Notes under the pieces: model-generated
The model's input: the letters and a program-made list of their open reading frames with translations, nothing else
What the model was told of the DNA's origin: nothing
Databases searched by the model: none
Source of the DNA: Candidatus Faecousia faecipullorum
Lineage (GTDB): Bacteria; Bacillota; Clostridia; Oscillospirales; Oscillospiraceae
Assembly (NCBI GenBank): GCA_018710805.1
Contig: DVJG01000187.1
Span: 1 to 22,466, forward strand
Length of the DNA: 22,466 nt
Direction of reading: 5' to 3'
In this document: one piece after another, positions 1 to 6,266 of the stretch
Layout of the letters: the number at the start of each line of letters is the position of its first letter
Numbering within the stretch: the stretch's first letter is position 1
Program-made: the position numbers and the translations under genes

Positions 1-539
1 AGACCGGCGGCGTCAATGTCCATGGCAATGGCAAAGGCGTTTGCCTCCTGGCACAGGGCCATTTTTGCCTCAATGGTTGCCAGGTCCCAGGGCTTCACCG
101 TGGGAATGCCGGAACCGGAAGCGGACTTCACGGCCTGACAGGCGGCCTCCATGACCTTGGGATTCAGACCGTCTCCGGTGAAAGCGGCAATGCCGTTTTC
201 TGCACAGGCCCGCACCATGATGTCGTTGTAGGCCATGTCGTCGTACTTATTGCTGTAGTGCTGGGTCACCGCCCCGGCAGGGCCCACAAAGAAGGGATAG
301 CGGAAGGTTTTGCCAAAGAGATTGAGGCTGGGGTCCACAGGGCCGGAAGGGCAGATGGTGTCCATGTTCACCCGGATGGACTGCCACTTGTCATAGTTGC
401 GGATGGCGGTGTCGCCAACGCCCTTGGCGCCGGGGCCGGGGATGTGGTTCGAGCAGGCTTTGCCATTGCAGACGGGGCAGGCGTGGCAGTTGGGAGCCAG
501 GCACTCTCTGGCGGCAGCCAGAACTTCAGGGTAGGTCAT
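1..539 (-). CDS. Alpha-hydroxy-acid oxidizing protein, FMN-dependent (partial, C-terminus outside the window)
   Basis: Only the first ~179 residues are present; the gene runs off the left edge. The start is the ATG at 539-537, preceded by a GGAGG site (about 547-552). The protein begins MTYPEVLAAARECL and has a cysteine cluster (Cys13, 18, 21, 24, 29). The segments PFFVGPAGAV and AYNDIMVRACAENGIAAFTGDG follow, resembling the start of the TIM barrel in FMN-dependent 2-hydroxy-acid dehydrogenases/oxidases (lactate oxidase-like). Such enzymes oxidise 2-hydroxy acids to 2-oxo acids in the cytoplasm; the substrate cannot be told here. It lies 15 bp downstream of the M42 peptidase gene on the same strand, so the two are probably co-transcribed. 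The family call is fairly sure; the reaction is not. Confidence 0.82.
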   Translation of the reverse strand, partial: MTYPEVLAAARECLAPNCHACPVCNGKACSNHIPGPGAKGVGDTAIRNYDKWQSIRVNMDTICPSGPVDPSLNLFGKTFRYPFFVGPAGAVTQHYSNKYDDMAYNDIMVRACAENGIAAFTGDGLNPKVMEAACQAVKSASGSGIPTVKPWDLATIEAKMALCQEANAFAIAMDIDAAG

Positions 540-554
540 ATGTATTTCCTCCAT

Positions 555-1595
555 TTATTCGTGAAAGGGATTAAGGTCCGTGTTGGGACCGATGGTACAT
601 AGGAATTCTGCCAGAAGTTCGATGGAATTTTCAATATCATCCAGGGAACAGACCTCGCTGGGACAGTGCATATAGCGAAGGGGCAGGGAGACCAGAGCCG
701 TGACCACGCCGCTGCCTGTCTGGTGGAGACAGTCGGCATCGGTGCTGGTGTCGCCCATATAGCTTTCGATCTGCCAGGGGATATGCTTCTTTTTGGCGCA
801 GTCTTTTAAAAGCGCGTTGATTTTCCGGTTGCCGATGGAGCTGTTGCAAAGCACCGGACCGCCGCCCAGACGGACATCGCCGGAGTCCTTGGGGTCTGTG
901 CCGGGGTAGTCCGAGGCAAAGGTCACGTCCACGGTAATGGCAACGTCAGGCCGGATGCTGCTGCCTGCCCAGTAGGCGCCTCTTCCGGTGGTCTCCTCAC
1001 CAACGGTGGTGACGCAGTAGACGCCAATGCCGCAGCCCCGCTCTTTGGCCCGTTTCAGGGCCTCCAGAATGATGAAGGCGCAGCCCCGGTCGTCCACGGC
1101 CCGGGCGGAGAGCAGATTGTTGGCCATCTGCTGAGGATGGACGTTGGGATGGATGGGGTCTCCTTCCTGAACGTACTTTCTGGCGTCGGCAGCGTCCTTT
1201 GCGCCGATGTCCACATACAGGTCCCCGACTTTTAACTCTTTCTTTTCCTGCTCCCGGTCGTAGATCACCGTACCGCAGACGGGGCCGTTTTCGCCGTGGA
1301 TAAGAACCTGATGACCTGGGTAGGTCATGGGCCGGACGCCTCCGGCCTTTCCTACCCGGAGAAGACCGTTTTCCATAATGTGGGTGACAATGAGACCGAT
1401 TTCATCAATGTGGGCTGCCAGCATGACTTTGAAGGGAGCCTGAGGGTTTAAAATGCTCACCACATTGCCGGTGTAGTCGGTACGGATTTCATGGCAGTAG
1501 GGCTCCATTTCGGAGATGACCTTCTTCTGCAGGCCGATTTCATGGCCGGAAACGCTCATGGAATCCAAAAGGGTGTATAGAAAATCATTGCACAT
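555..1595 (-). CDS. M42 family metallopeptidase (glutamyl aminopeptidase/FrvX type)
   Basis: 346 residues, the usual length for M42 cytosolic aminopeptidases, which form large tetrahedral oligomers and trim N-terminal residues from peptides. Visible ligands and catalytic residues are His62/Asp64 in AHIDEIG, Asp168 in AVDDRG, the Glu200-Glu201 pair in VGEETTGRG, Asp223 in VDVTF and His310 in YMHCPSE. All expected dinuclear metal-site positions are therefore present and the enzyme should be active. The start at 1595 has an AAAGGAG site eight to nine bases upstream and a good promoter at 1623-1631. No signal peptide is seen. It leads a two-gene unit with the 2-hydroxy-acid oxidizing protein. Substrate preference (Glu/Asp or broad) cannot be read from sequence. 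Some relatives were once called endoglucanases (CelM); that is less likely. Confidence 0.93.
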   Translation of the reverse strand: MCNDFLYTLLDSMSVSGHEIGLQKKVISEMEPYCHEIRTDYTGNVVSILNPQAPFKVMLAAHIDEIGLIVTHIMENGLLRVGKAGGVRPMTYPGHQVLIHGENGPVCGTVIYDREQEKKELKVGDLYVDIGAKDAADARKYVQEGDPIHPNVHPQQMANNLLSARAVDDRGCAFIILEALKRAKERGCGIGVYCVTTVGEETTGRGAYWAGSSIRPDVAITVDVTFASDYPGTDPKDSGDVRLGGGPVLCNSSIGNRKINALLKDCAKKKHIPWQIESYMGDTSTDADCLHQTGSGVVTALVSLPLRYMHCPSEVCSLDDIENSIELLAEFLCTIGPNTDLNPFHE

Positions 1596-1622
1596 AAGGC
1601 ATCACTCCTTTCTTTTTTTGTC

Positions 1623-1651
1623 ATTATAGCACGCTGCCTCTTTGAAGGGAA
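1623..1651 (-). promoter_or_regulatory. Promoter of the M42 peptidase-oxidase unit (extended -10)
   Basis: Read on the minus strand there is TGCTATAAT (1631-1623): a consensus -10 hexamer with an extended TGn. Seventeen bases upstream is TTCCCT (1651-1646), a weak -35, as is common with extended -10 promoters. It lies about 28 bp before the M42 start codon, leaving a short leader with the ribosome binding site. Confidence 0.65.
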
Positions 1652-1672
1652 GTGCAATTTCCGACCTTATTT

Positions 1673-1708
1673 TTAAAAATAGGAGGCCGCCCCGTGGAGA
1701 CGGCCTCC
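1673..1708 (-). terminator. Likely intrinsic terminator after GH20 (last hairpin of repeat copy 1)
   Basis: An 8-bp GC stem (GGAGGCCG 1682-1689 with CGGCCTCC 1701-1708) is followed on the minus strand by TATTTTTA. Transcription coming from GH20 would meet this just before the M42 promoter. It doubles as the terminal hairpin of the repeat. Confidence 0.55.
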
Positions 1709-1937
1709 ACAGCTAGTTAAGAAAGCCTCGCAGAGTTTGCCGCCTGCGGCGGCAAATAAAGTCCAAAAATTTCCCGCCGGGGCGTGTACCTGGCGGGAAA
1801 TACCTCTCAGGCTCCAAGTGTGGGCTTTGTGCGCCAAGGCGCACAAAGCCTGCGCGCAGGAGACTGCAAAAAACCTGTCAAAAAGCCCTTGCAGGGGATT
1901 TTTGACAGTCTGAGAAGGCCGCCCCGTGAGGCGGCCT
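1682..1937 (-). repeat. Composite multi-hairpin repeat, copy 1
   Basis: Read in the direction of the flanking genes (minus strand), six stem-loops follow one another: 1937-1916 (AGGCCGCC stem), 1908-1875 (CTGTCAAAAA stem), 1850-1823 (13-bp perfect stem), 1801-1769 (10-bp stem, 13-nt loop AGGTACACGCCCC), 1756-1736 (TTTGCCGCC stem) and 1708-1682 (GGAGGCCG stem). The same series occurs, in the same orientation to its flanking genes, at 11127-11373. Linkers are shared (CCACACTTG, ACTCTGCGAGGCTT, TGCGCGCA). Stem sequences differ between copies but pairing is kept. No long coding frame is conserved. It could be a MITE-like element, a structured RNA or an intercistronic mRNA element. Confidence 0.8.
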
Positions 1938-1993
1938 CCATAAAAATGCAGGGAATCGGAACGGCCATGCCGGGTAAGGAACGTCTGCCGAAC

Positions 1994-3859
1994 TCAGTAG
2001 TCGATGCGTCCCGGCGTGGCGATTTCGTCCATGGTGTTGGTGCAGTCGATGGTGCCGTCGGGATGGCGCTTGCAGATGAGGGATTCCTCCAGAAGTTCGG
2101 GAATGGTATCCACTTCGCCGTTGGCAAAGGCACGCATTTTCTCTCCTGCAGTGGACATCCGGGCTGCCAGACCGCCCAGACGGACTTCCAGAATTTCAAA
2201 ACCGTTGGGCTTGTTGGTGGATTCCCAGAGCTTCCGCCAGAGGATACGGAGGGCATGGATGGCCTCTACGGTGGCGGGGATGTCCTCGGCCAGCGCCGCG
2301 GCCTTTTCCCGGTTGCCGCTGCGGACCACGTCTCCGGCCTCCTCGTGCCAGACGCACTTCAGAGCCAGGGTGTGGGCCAGAGCGGTGTAGAAGTCAAAGA
2401 GCAGGGCGTATTCCGGATTCTCCTGGGCGTAGCGGGCGTATTTCTGGATGAGAGAGCTGAAGTGCTCCGACATGGGGAAGCCCTTGGTGTCCGCCTCGAA
2501 AAGCTGAATCAGGGGGTCCTGGTACAGGAGAATCTTGCAGGCGTTGGCGGGGTTGTTGGGGTGGCTCTTCTGGCCGGGCAGGATGTTCAGCAGGCTCAGG
2601 TCCAGGAATGCCTGGGCGTCGGCGTTGCAGCAGCGGCGGAAGCGGTCAAACAGAGCCTTTTCGTCGTAGACGCCGGTGTAGGTCATTTCTCCGTACAGCT
2701 GCATACCGAGAAGGGCAGTAAGCAGGTTGGTCTCCGCACCGTTGTCGCCCCAGGCGGTGGCGAGAACCATGGGAATGCCCGCCTTCATGCAGGCGGTAAG
2801 GGCGGGAACAGTGTTGCCGATGGTGGTCTCGTAGGAAGGCGCGGGACCATCCCAGACCCAGATGCCGCCGGCAAACACGGTGGGGGCATCGAACTGGGCG
2901 TGCTTGTAGAGGGCGCTGGCGTACTCCTCCTCTTTGGCGTGATAGTAGTCCCAGTAGACCAGGGTCACCCGGGGGTCCACGGCCTTTTTCGCCTTTTCAG
3001 AGGGCAGGCCGCCGCTGTGATAGTCGCAGCCGTCCAGATGGAAGTACATATCGCTCCACATGAGGGCCTTCAGGCCGTACTTGTCGGTGATCTCCAGAAC
3101 TCTGCTGAGATGGCGGCCGATGACGGCGTGGGGGTCCTCGTAGCCGTAGCGGCTCAGGTGAGCACCGACGCCTACGCCGAAGGCCTCGTCCATGCCCAGG
3201 TGGATCAGCTTGGAGCGATAGGGTGCCGAGGCAGCCCGGATCATCTGCTCAAGAAGCACATAGGTTTCGTCCAGGTCCGCCAGCAGGACCTCGTCATTGT
3301 CCCGGAGGTGACGGAAGGCAGGCCAGTGGAGGATGCGCTTCAGGTGGCCCAGAGCCTGGATGCAGGGGCACAGCTCAATGCCGAGAATGTAGGCGTAGTC
3401 ATCCAGAGCTTTCAGCTCGTCATAGGTATAGCGGCCCCGCTTATAGCCGAAGAAGGGCTGTTCCGGAACCTCGTAGGTGTCCTCGGTGTACATCATGCCG
3501 AGATTCAGACCCATGAGGGCCATTTTCCGCAGGAAGAAGCGCATGGCTTCGGGTTTCAGCACCGCGTTTCGGGAGCAGTCGAACATAAGGCCGGAGCGTT
3601 CAAACCGGGCCTTTTCGTGGATGGAGCAGGGGACCAGGGGCTGGGGGATGAGACTCAGGGCACGATAAAACTGCACAGGCTTTTCCCAGGTGAGCGTCAC
3701 GGTTTTTCCGTCGCTCTCAACGGCCAGCTCGTCACCCTGACGGCAGGTAATGGGAATACCGCCTTCGTCCAGGGCCATGCCCAGATCATCGCACAAAATT
3801 TGCAAGGCTTCCTGCCAATGCTCCGGGGCTTGGCCAAGAATATGAATGGATCTTTTCAT
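1994..3859 (-). CDS. GH20 beta-N-acetylhexosaminidase (GH20C-like), cytoplasmic
   Basis: 621 residues from the ATG at 3859, which has AAGGAG seven bases upstream; a longer frame to 3913 lacks such a site. GH20 enzymes release terminal beta-GlcNAc or beta-GalNAc by substrate-assisted catalysis, using an Asp-Glu pair. That pair is seen as Asp224-Glu225 in HLGMDEAFG. An N-terminal alpha/beta part (about 1-85) precedes the barrel, which opens near ERSGLMFDCSRNAV and includes LGIELCPCIQALGHL. A long C-terminal helical region follows. Size and organisation resemble the streptococcal intracellular GH20C group. There is no signal peptide. The gene diverges from the ABC importer operon across a shared control region, so it probably trims imported glycans. 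Specificity for GlcNAc versus GalNAc is not decided by sequence. Confidence 0.9.
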   Translation of the reverse strand: MKRSIHILGQAPEHWQEALQILCDDLGMALDEGGIPITCRQGDELAVESDGKTVTLTWEKPVQFYRALSLIPQPLVPCSIHEKARFERSGLMFDCSRNAVLKPEAMRFFLRKMALMGLNLGMMYTEDTYEVPEQPFFGYKRGRYTYDELKALDDYAYILGIELCPCIQALGHLKRILHWPAFRHLRDNDEVLLADLDETYVLLEQMIRAASAPYRSKLIHLGMDEAFGVGVGAHLSRYGYEDPHAVIGRHLSRVLEITDKYGLKALMWSDMYFHLDGCDYHSGGLPSEKAKKAVDPRVTLVYWDYYHAKEEEYASALYKHAQFDAPTVFAGGIWVWDGPAPSYETTIGNTVPALTACMKAGIPMVLATAWGDNGAETNLLTALLGMQLYGEMTYTGVYDEKALFDRFRRCCNADAQAFLDLSLLNILPGQKSHPNNPANACKILLYQDPLIQLFEADTKGFPMSEHFSSLIQKYARYAQENPEYALLFDFYTALAHTLALKCVWHEEAGDVVRSGNREKAAALAEDIPATVEAIHALRILWRKLWESTNKPNGFEILEVRLGGLAARMSTAGEKMRAFANGEVDTIPELLEESLICKRHPDGTIDCTNTMDEIATPGRIDY

Positions 3860-4089
3860 AATGGTTCTCCTTATTCTTTGTGGGTCCCGACGAATTTGCC
3901 GGGTCAATGTCATTATGGGGCATTTCTCAGAGAAAGGAAAGTGGCAAAATGGTACTTTTTAGAAAATTAGCACAATTCACATAAATTATTAACACTTTTT
4001 GTATGAAGCGCCAAAAGCATTCCGTTTCTATGAAAAGTATATGTACAAAATACGAAAAAGATGTGACCAATTTGTACTGTAATGTAGCG

Positions 4090-4106
4090 TTTGGATACTT
4101 TCCAAA
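4090..4106. promoter_or_regulatory. Candidate operator TTTGGA-N5-TCCAAA
   Basis: A perfect 6-bp inverted repeat with a 5-bp spacer, TTTGGATACTTTCCAAA, overlaps the -35 of the importer promoter, where a repressor or activator could act. Its left half, TTGGATACT, recurs at the start of the isomerase operon promoter (20192-20200). Binding is inferred, not shown. Confidence 0.4.
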
Positions 4107-4127
4107 TGGCGTGACTTAAATTATAAT
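4099..4127 (+). promoter_or_regulatory. Promoter of the ABC importer operon
   Basis: TTTCCA (4099-4104) lies 17 bp before a perfect TATAAT (4122-4127). This places the start of transcription near 4134 and gives a leader of about 65 bases to the first permease gene. Confidence 0.6.
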
Positions 4128-4200
4128 AATAGGCATAAAAGCCGGAGGTGCCTGCGGCGGCTCCTTCGGTGGAATAAGATGAAGGGAAGGAATGCTCGCT

Positions 4201-5205
4201 ATGGCTGAAACAAAACCTGCAAAAAAAGCCCCGCAAAAACTGGCGTCAAAGACGCTGAAGCTGACAAGCAAAGGAAAAGTAAAATGGACCCGTGATGATA
4301 CGGAACTTACCATCCTTGCCCTGCCTACTACGGTATGGTTTATTTTGTTTGTGTACCTGCCCATGTTCGGTATCATCATTGCCTTCAAGGACTACACCTT
4401 GACCGCAGGCAAAGGCTTCCTCGGCAGCCTCATGGACAGCCCCTGGGTGGGATTCAAAAACTTTAAGTACTTCTTTGGACTGCGGGATTTCCCCATGGTT
4501 CTGCGCAACACCATTCTCTACAACCTGGTGTTCATTGTGCTGGATATTGTGCTCCCTGTGGGCCTGGCCATGATCATCAACAACCTCTACAGCAAGAAGC
4601 TCTCCAAGACCTACCAGACCCTGATGTTCATGCCCCACTTCATGTCCTGGGTTGTGGTCAGCTACTTTGTCTACGCCTTCCTGGTTACCGATAAGGGCCT
4701 TCTCAACGCCATTATCCGTGCCTGCGGCGGCAAGAACATCGGCTGGTACACCACCGGCAAGTACTGGCCCTACATCCTCATCTTCATGCACATCTGGAAG
4801 ACTTTGGGCTACAACATGGTGGTCTACCTGGCGTCCATCACCGGCATTGACTCCAGCCTCTACGAGGCTGCGGTACTGGATGGTGCAAACAAGGTCCAGC
4901 AGGCCCGGTACGTGACCCTGCCCTCTCTGAAGCCCATTATCATTATGATGTTTATCCTGGCGGTGGGCCACATCTTCTCCTCTGACTTCGGCCTCTTCTA
5001 CCAGGTATCTCAGGGCGCCAACCAGCCGCTGACCTCCTGGGTCGCCACCCTGGACGTCAAGACCTTCCTGATGCTGACTTCTCCCAGCGTCACCCTGGGC
5101 CAGACCTCCGCGGCTTCCATGTTCCAGGCAGTGGTGGGCTGTATCACCATCCTCAGCGCCAATGCCATCGTCCGCAAGTTCGACAAGTCCAGCGCGCTGA
5201 TCTGA
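4201..5205 (+). CDS. Sugar ABC transporter permease, LplB type (binding-protein-dependent)
   Basis: 334 residues if started at 4201 (MAETKPAKK), with GGAAGGA nine bases upstream; an in-frame ATG at 4192 would add three residues and cannot be excluded. It is an inner-membrane permease of the LplB/YteP class of carbohydrate importers. A charged N-terminus is followed by about six membrane segments, the first at residues 36-61 (TILALPTTVWFILFVYLPMF). The cytoplasmic EAA loop that docks the ATPase is seen at 221-241 (YEAAVLDGANKVQQARYVTL). It is the first gene of a permease-permease-binding protein operon with no ATP-binding subunit, which is usual where one shared ATPase (MsmK/MsmX type) serves many importers. 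The likely cargo, inferred from neighbouring glycosidases, is mannose- or GlcNAc-containing oligosaccharides. Confidence 0.93.
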   Translation: MAETKPAKKAPQKLASKTLKLTSKGKVKWTRDDTELTILALPTTVWFILFVYLPMFGIIIAFKDYTLTAGKGFLGSLMDSPWVGFKNFKYFFGLRDFPMVLRNTILYNLVFIVLDIVLPVGLAMIINNLYSKKLSKTYQTLMFMPHFMSWVVVSYFVYAFLVTDKGLLNAIIRACGGKNIGWYTTGKYWPYILIFMHIWKTLGYNMVVYLASITGIDSSLYEAAVLDGANKVQQARYVTLPSLKPIIIMMFILAVGHIFSSDFGLFYQVSQGANQPLTSWVATLDVKTFLMLTSPSVTLGQTSAASMFQAVVGCITILSANAIVRKFDKSSALI

Positions 5206-5224
5206 TCGGAAGGAGGGTGTACTT

Positions 5225-6166
5225 ATGAGCAAAAAAGTCAAAAATCTGAGTGAGGACAACCTCAGCCGCCTGAACCGGATCCATCCTGCCACCAACGTGG
5301 CATTCAATATCATGCTTGCCATTCTGGCGCTGATCTGCTTCACCCCCATTATTTTCATTTTCATCATTTCCATTACGGACAACAACGTCATTAAGCAGCA
5401 GGGCTATCAGTTCTTCGTCACCGCCGAGACCTTCTCCAGCGCGGCTTACGAATACCTGTGGAGTCAGAGAGCCACCATCCTCCAGGCCCTGTGGGTTTCC
5501 GTGTATGTCACGGTTCTGGGCACTGCCATCGGCGTGATGCTTACCGCCGTTATGGGCTACGTCCTGTCCCGTACCGAGCACAAGCTCAATAACTTCCTGA
5601 CCATTCTGATTTTCATCCCCATGGTCTTCGGCGGCGGCATGGCCGCAACCTATGTGGTGAACTCCCAGATTCTGCACCTGGCTGATACCATGTGGGTGCT
5701 GATCCTGCCTCTGGCGGTTTCCAGCTTCAACATCGTCATTTCCCGTACCTTCTTCCGCACCACCATCCCCGACTCCATCATCGAGTCGGCGCGGATTGAC
5801 GGCGCCTCCCAGTGGACCATCTTCTTTAAGATTGTCATTCCCATCTCCAAGCCCGTGCTTGCCACCATCGGCCTGTTCCTGGCCTTCGGCTACTGGAATG
5901 ACTGGTTCCAGGCAAAGCTGTACATCAGCAGAGATGAACTGCGTTCTCTGCAGTCGATGCTGAACCAGATCCAGTCCAGCATGGACTACCTGACCAAGAA
6001 CCCCACCGCTCTGCTGGGCGACAGCGCAGCCCTGCGTAACGCCATGCCTGCGGAATCCGCCCGTATGGCCATTGCCTTCATCGTCGCTGTGCCTATCGCC
6101 TGCATCTATCCCTTCTTCCAGAAGTACTTCATCTCCGGCCTCACCGTGGGCGCTGTGAAGGGCTAA
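5225..6166 (+). CDS. Carbohydrate ABC transporter permease, LplC/YtcP type
   Basis: 313 residues. It starts 19 bp after the first permease with an AGGAGG site. It is the second membrane subunit of the importer. The first membrane segment is at about residues 25-50 (NVAFNIMLAILALICFTPII), with further hydrophobic segments at roughly 88-112, 122-142, 155-173, 210-225 and near the C-terminus. The EAA-like loop is at 187-206 (ESARIDGASQWTIFFKIVIP), with the conserved Gly at 193. The C-terminus ends in the family's FISGLTVGAVKG. It should pair with the 4201 permease. Two hairpins follow the stop codon before the binding-protein gene. The family is certain; cargo is inferred from context. Confidence 0.94.
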   Translation: MSKKVKNLSEDNLSRLNRIHPATNVAFNIMLAILALICFTPIIFIFIISITDNNVIKQQGYQFFVTAETFSSAAYEYLWSQRATILQALWVSVYVTVLGTAIGVMLTAVMGYVLSRTEHKLNNFLTILIFIPMVFGGGMAATYVVNSQILHLADTMWVLILPLAVSSFNIVISRTFFRTTIPDSIIESARIDGASQWTIFFKIVIPISKPVLATIGLFLAFGYWNDWFQAKLYISRDELRSLQSMLNQIQSSMDYLTKNPTALLGDSAALRNAMPAESARMAIAFIVAVPIACIYPFFQKYFISGLTVGAVKG

Positions 6167-6180
6167 GAAGAAACCACCCC

Positions 6181-6240
6181 TCAGGCCGGGAGAACCTCCC
6201 GGCCTGACAAGAGGATTGTTGCGGCTTATGCCGTTGCAAT
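6181..6240 (+). other. Two intercistronic stem-loops between permease and binding-protein genes
   Basis: TCAGGCCGGGA (6181-6191) pairs perfectly with TCCCGGCCTGA (6197-6207), an 11-bp stem with a 5-nt loop and no following T-run. A second, imperfect stem joins 6215-6225 to 6230-6240. Such structures often protect the downstream mRNA or block 3'-exonucleases, allowing more binding protein than permease to be made. Confidence 0.6.
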
Positions 6241-6266
6241 AAACACTACATCAGGAGGAAAACAAA

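Larger units (their letters stand above)
1596..1993. other. 398-bp intergenic region: M42 promoter, terminator hairpin and repeat copy 1
   Basis: The region lies between the GH20 stop and the M42 start, both on the minus strand. It has no convincing gene. It holds the M42 promoter (1623-1651), an AT-rich stretch (1660-1680), and copy 1 of the multi-hairpin repeat (1682-1937). The short open frame entering GH20 antisense from 1784 simply translates the repeat. Confidence 0.8.
3860..4200. promoter_or_regulatory. Divergent control region between GH20 and the ABC importer
   Basis: About 340 bp, AT-rich, no gene. The importer promoter is at 4099-4127. An inverted repeat TTTGGA-N5-TCCAAA (4090-4106) overlaps its -35. 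A second inverted repeat, GTACAAA (4043-4049) and TTTGTAC (4071-4077), lies further up. On the GH20 side a CATAAT (minus strand, near 3910-3915) with a weak TTTCCT 17 bases upstream is a possible promoter, but it is not strong. A small hairpin (4144-4164) sits in the importer leader. Confidence 0.55.

Noticed and set aside
3860..3913. Upstream in-frame start for GH20 at 3913
   Set aside because: The start at 3859 has AAGGAG at good spacing and begins at the family's usual N-terminus; the upstream extension is Arg-rich and overlaps likely promoter DNA.
1784..3970. A 728-residue plus-strand open frame opposite GH20
   Set aside because: It lacks a ribosome binding site, starts inside the repeat, and has no recognisable domain. 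GH20 on the other strand has its HLGMDE motif and a good ribosome site.
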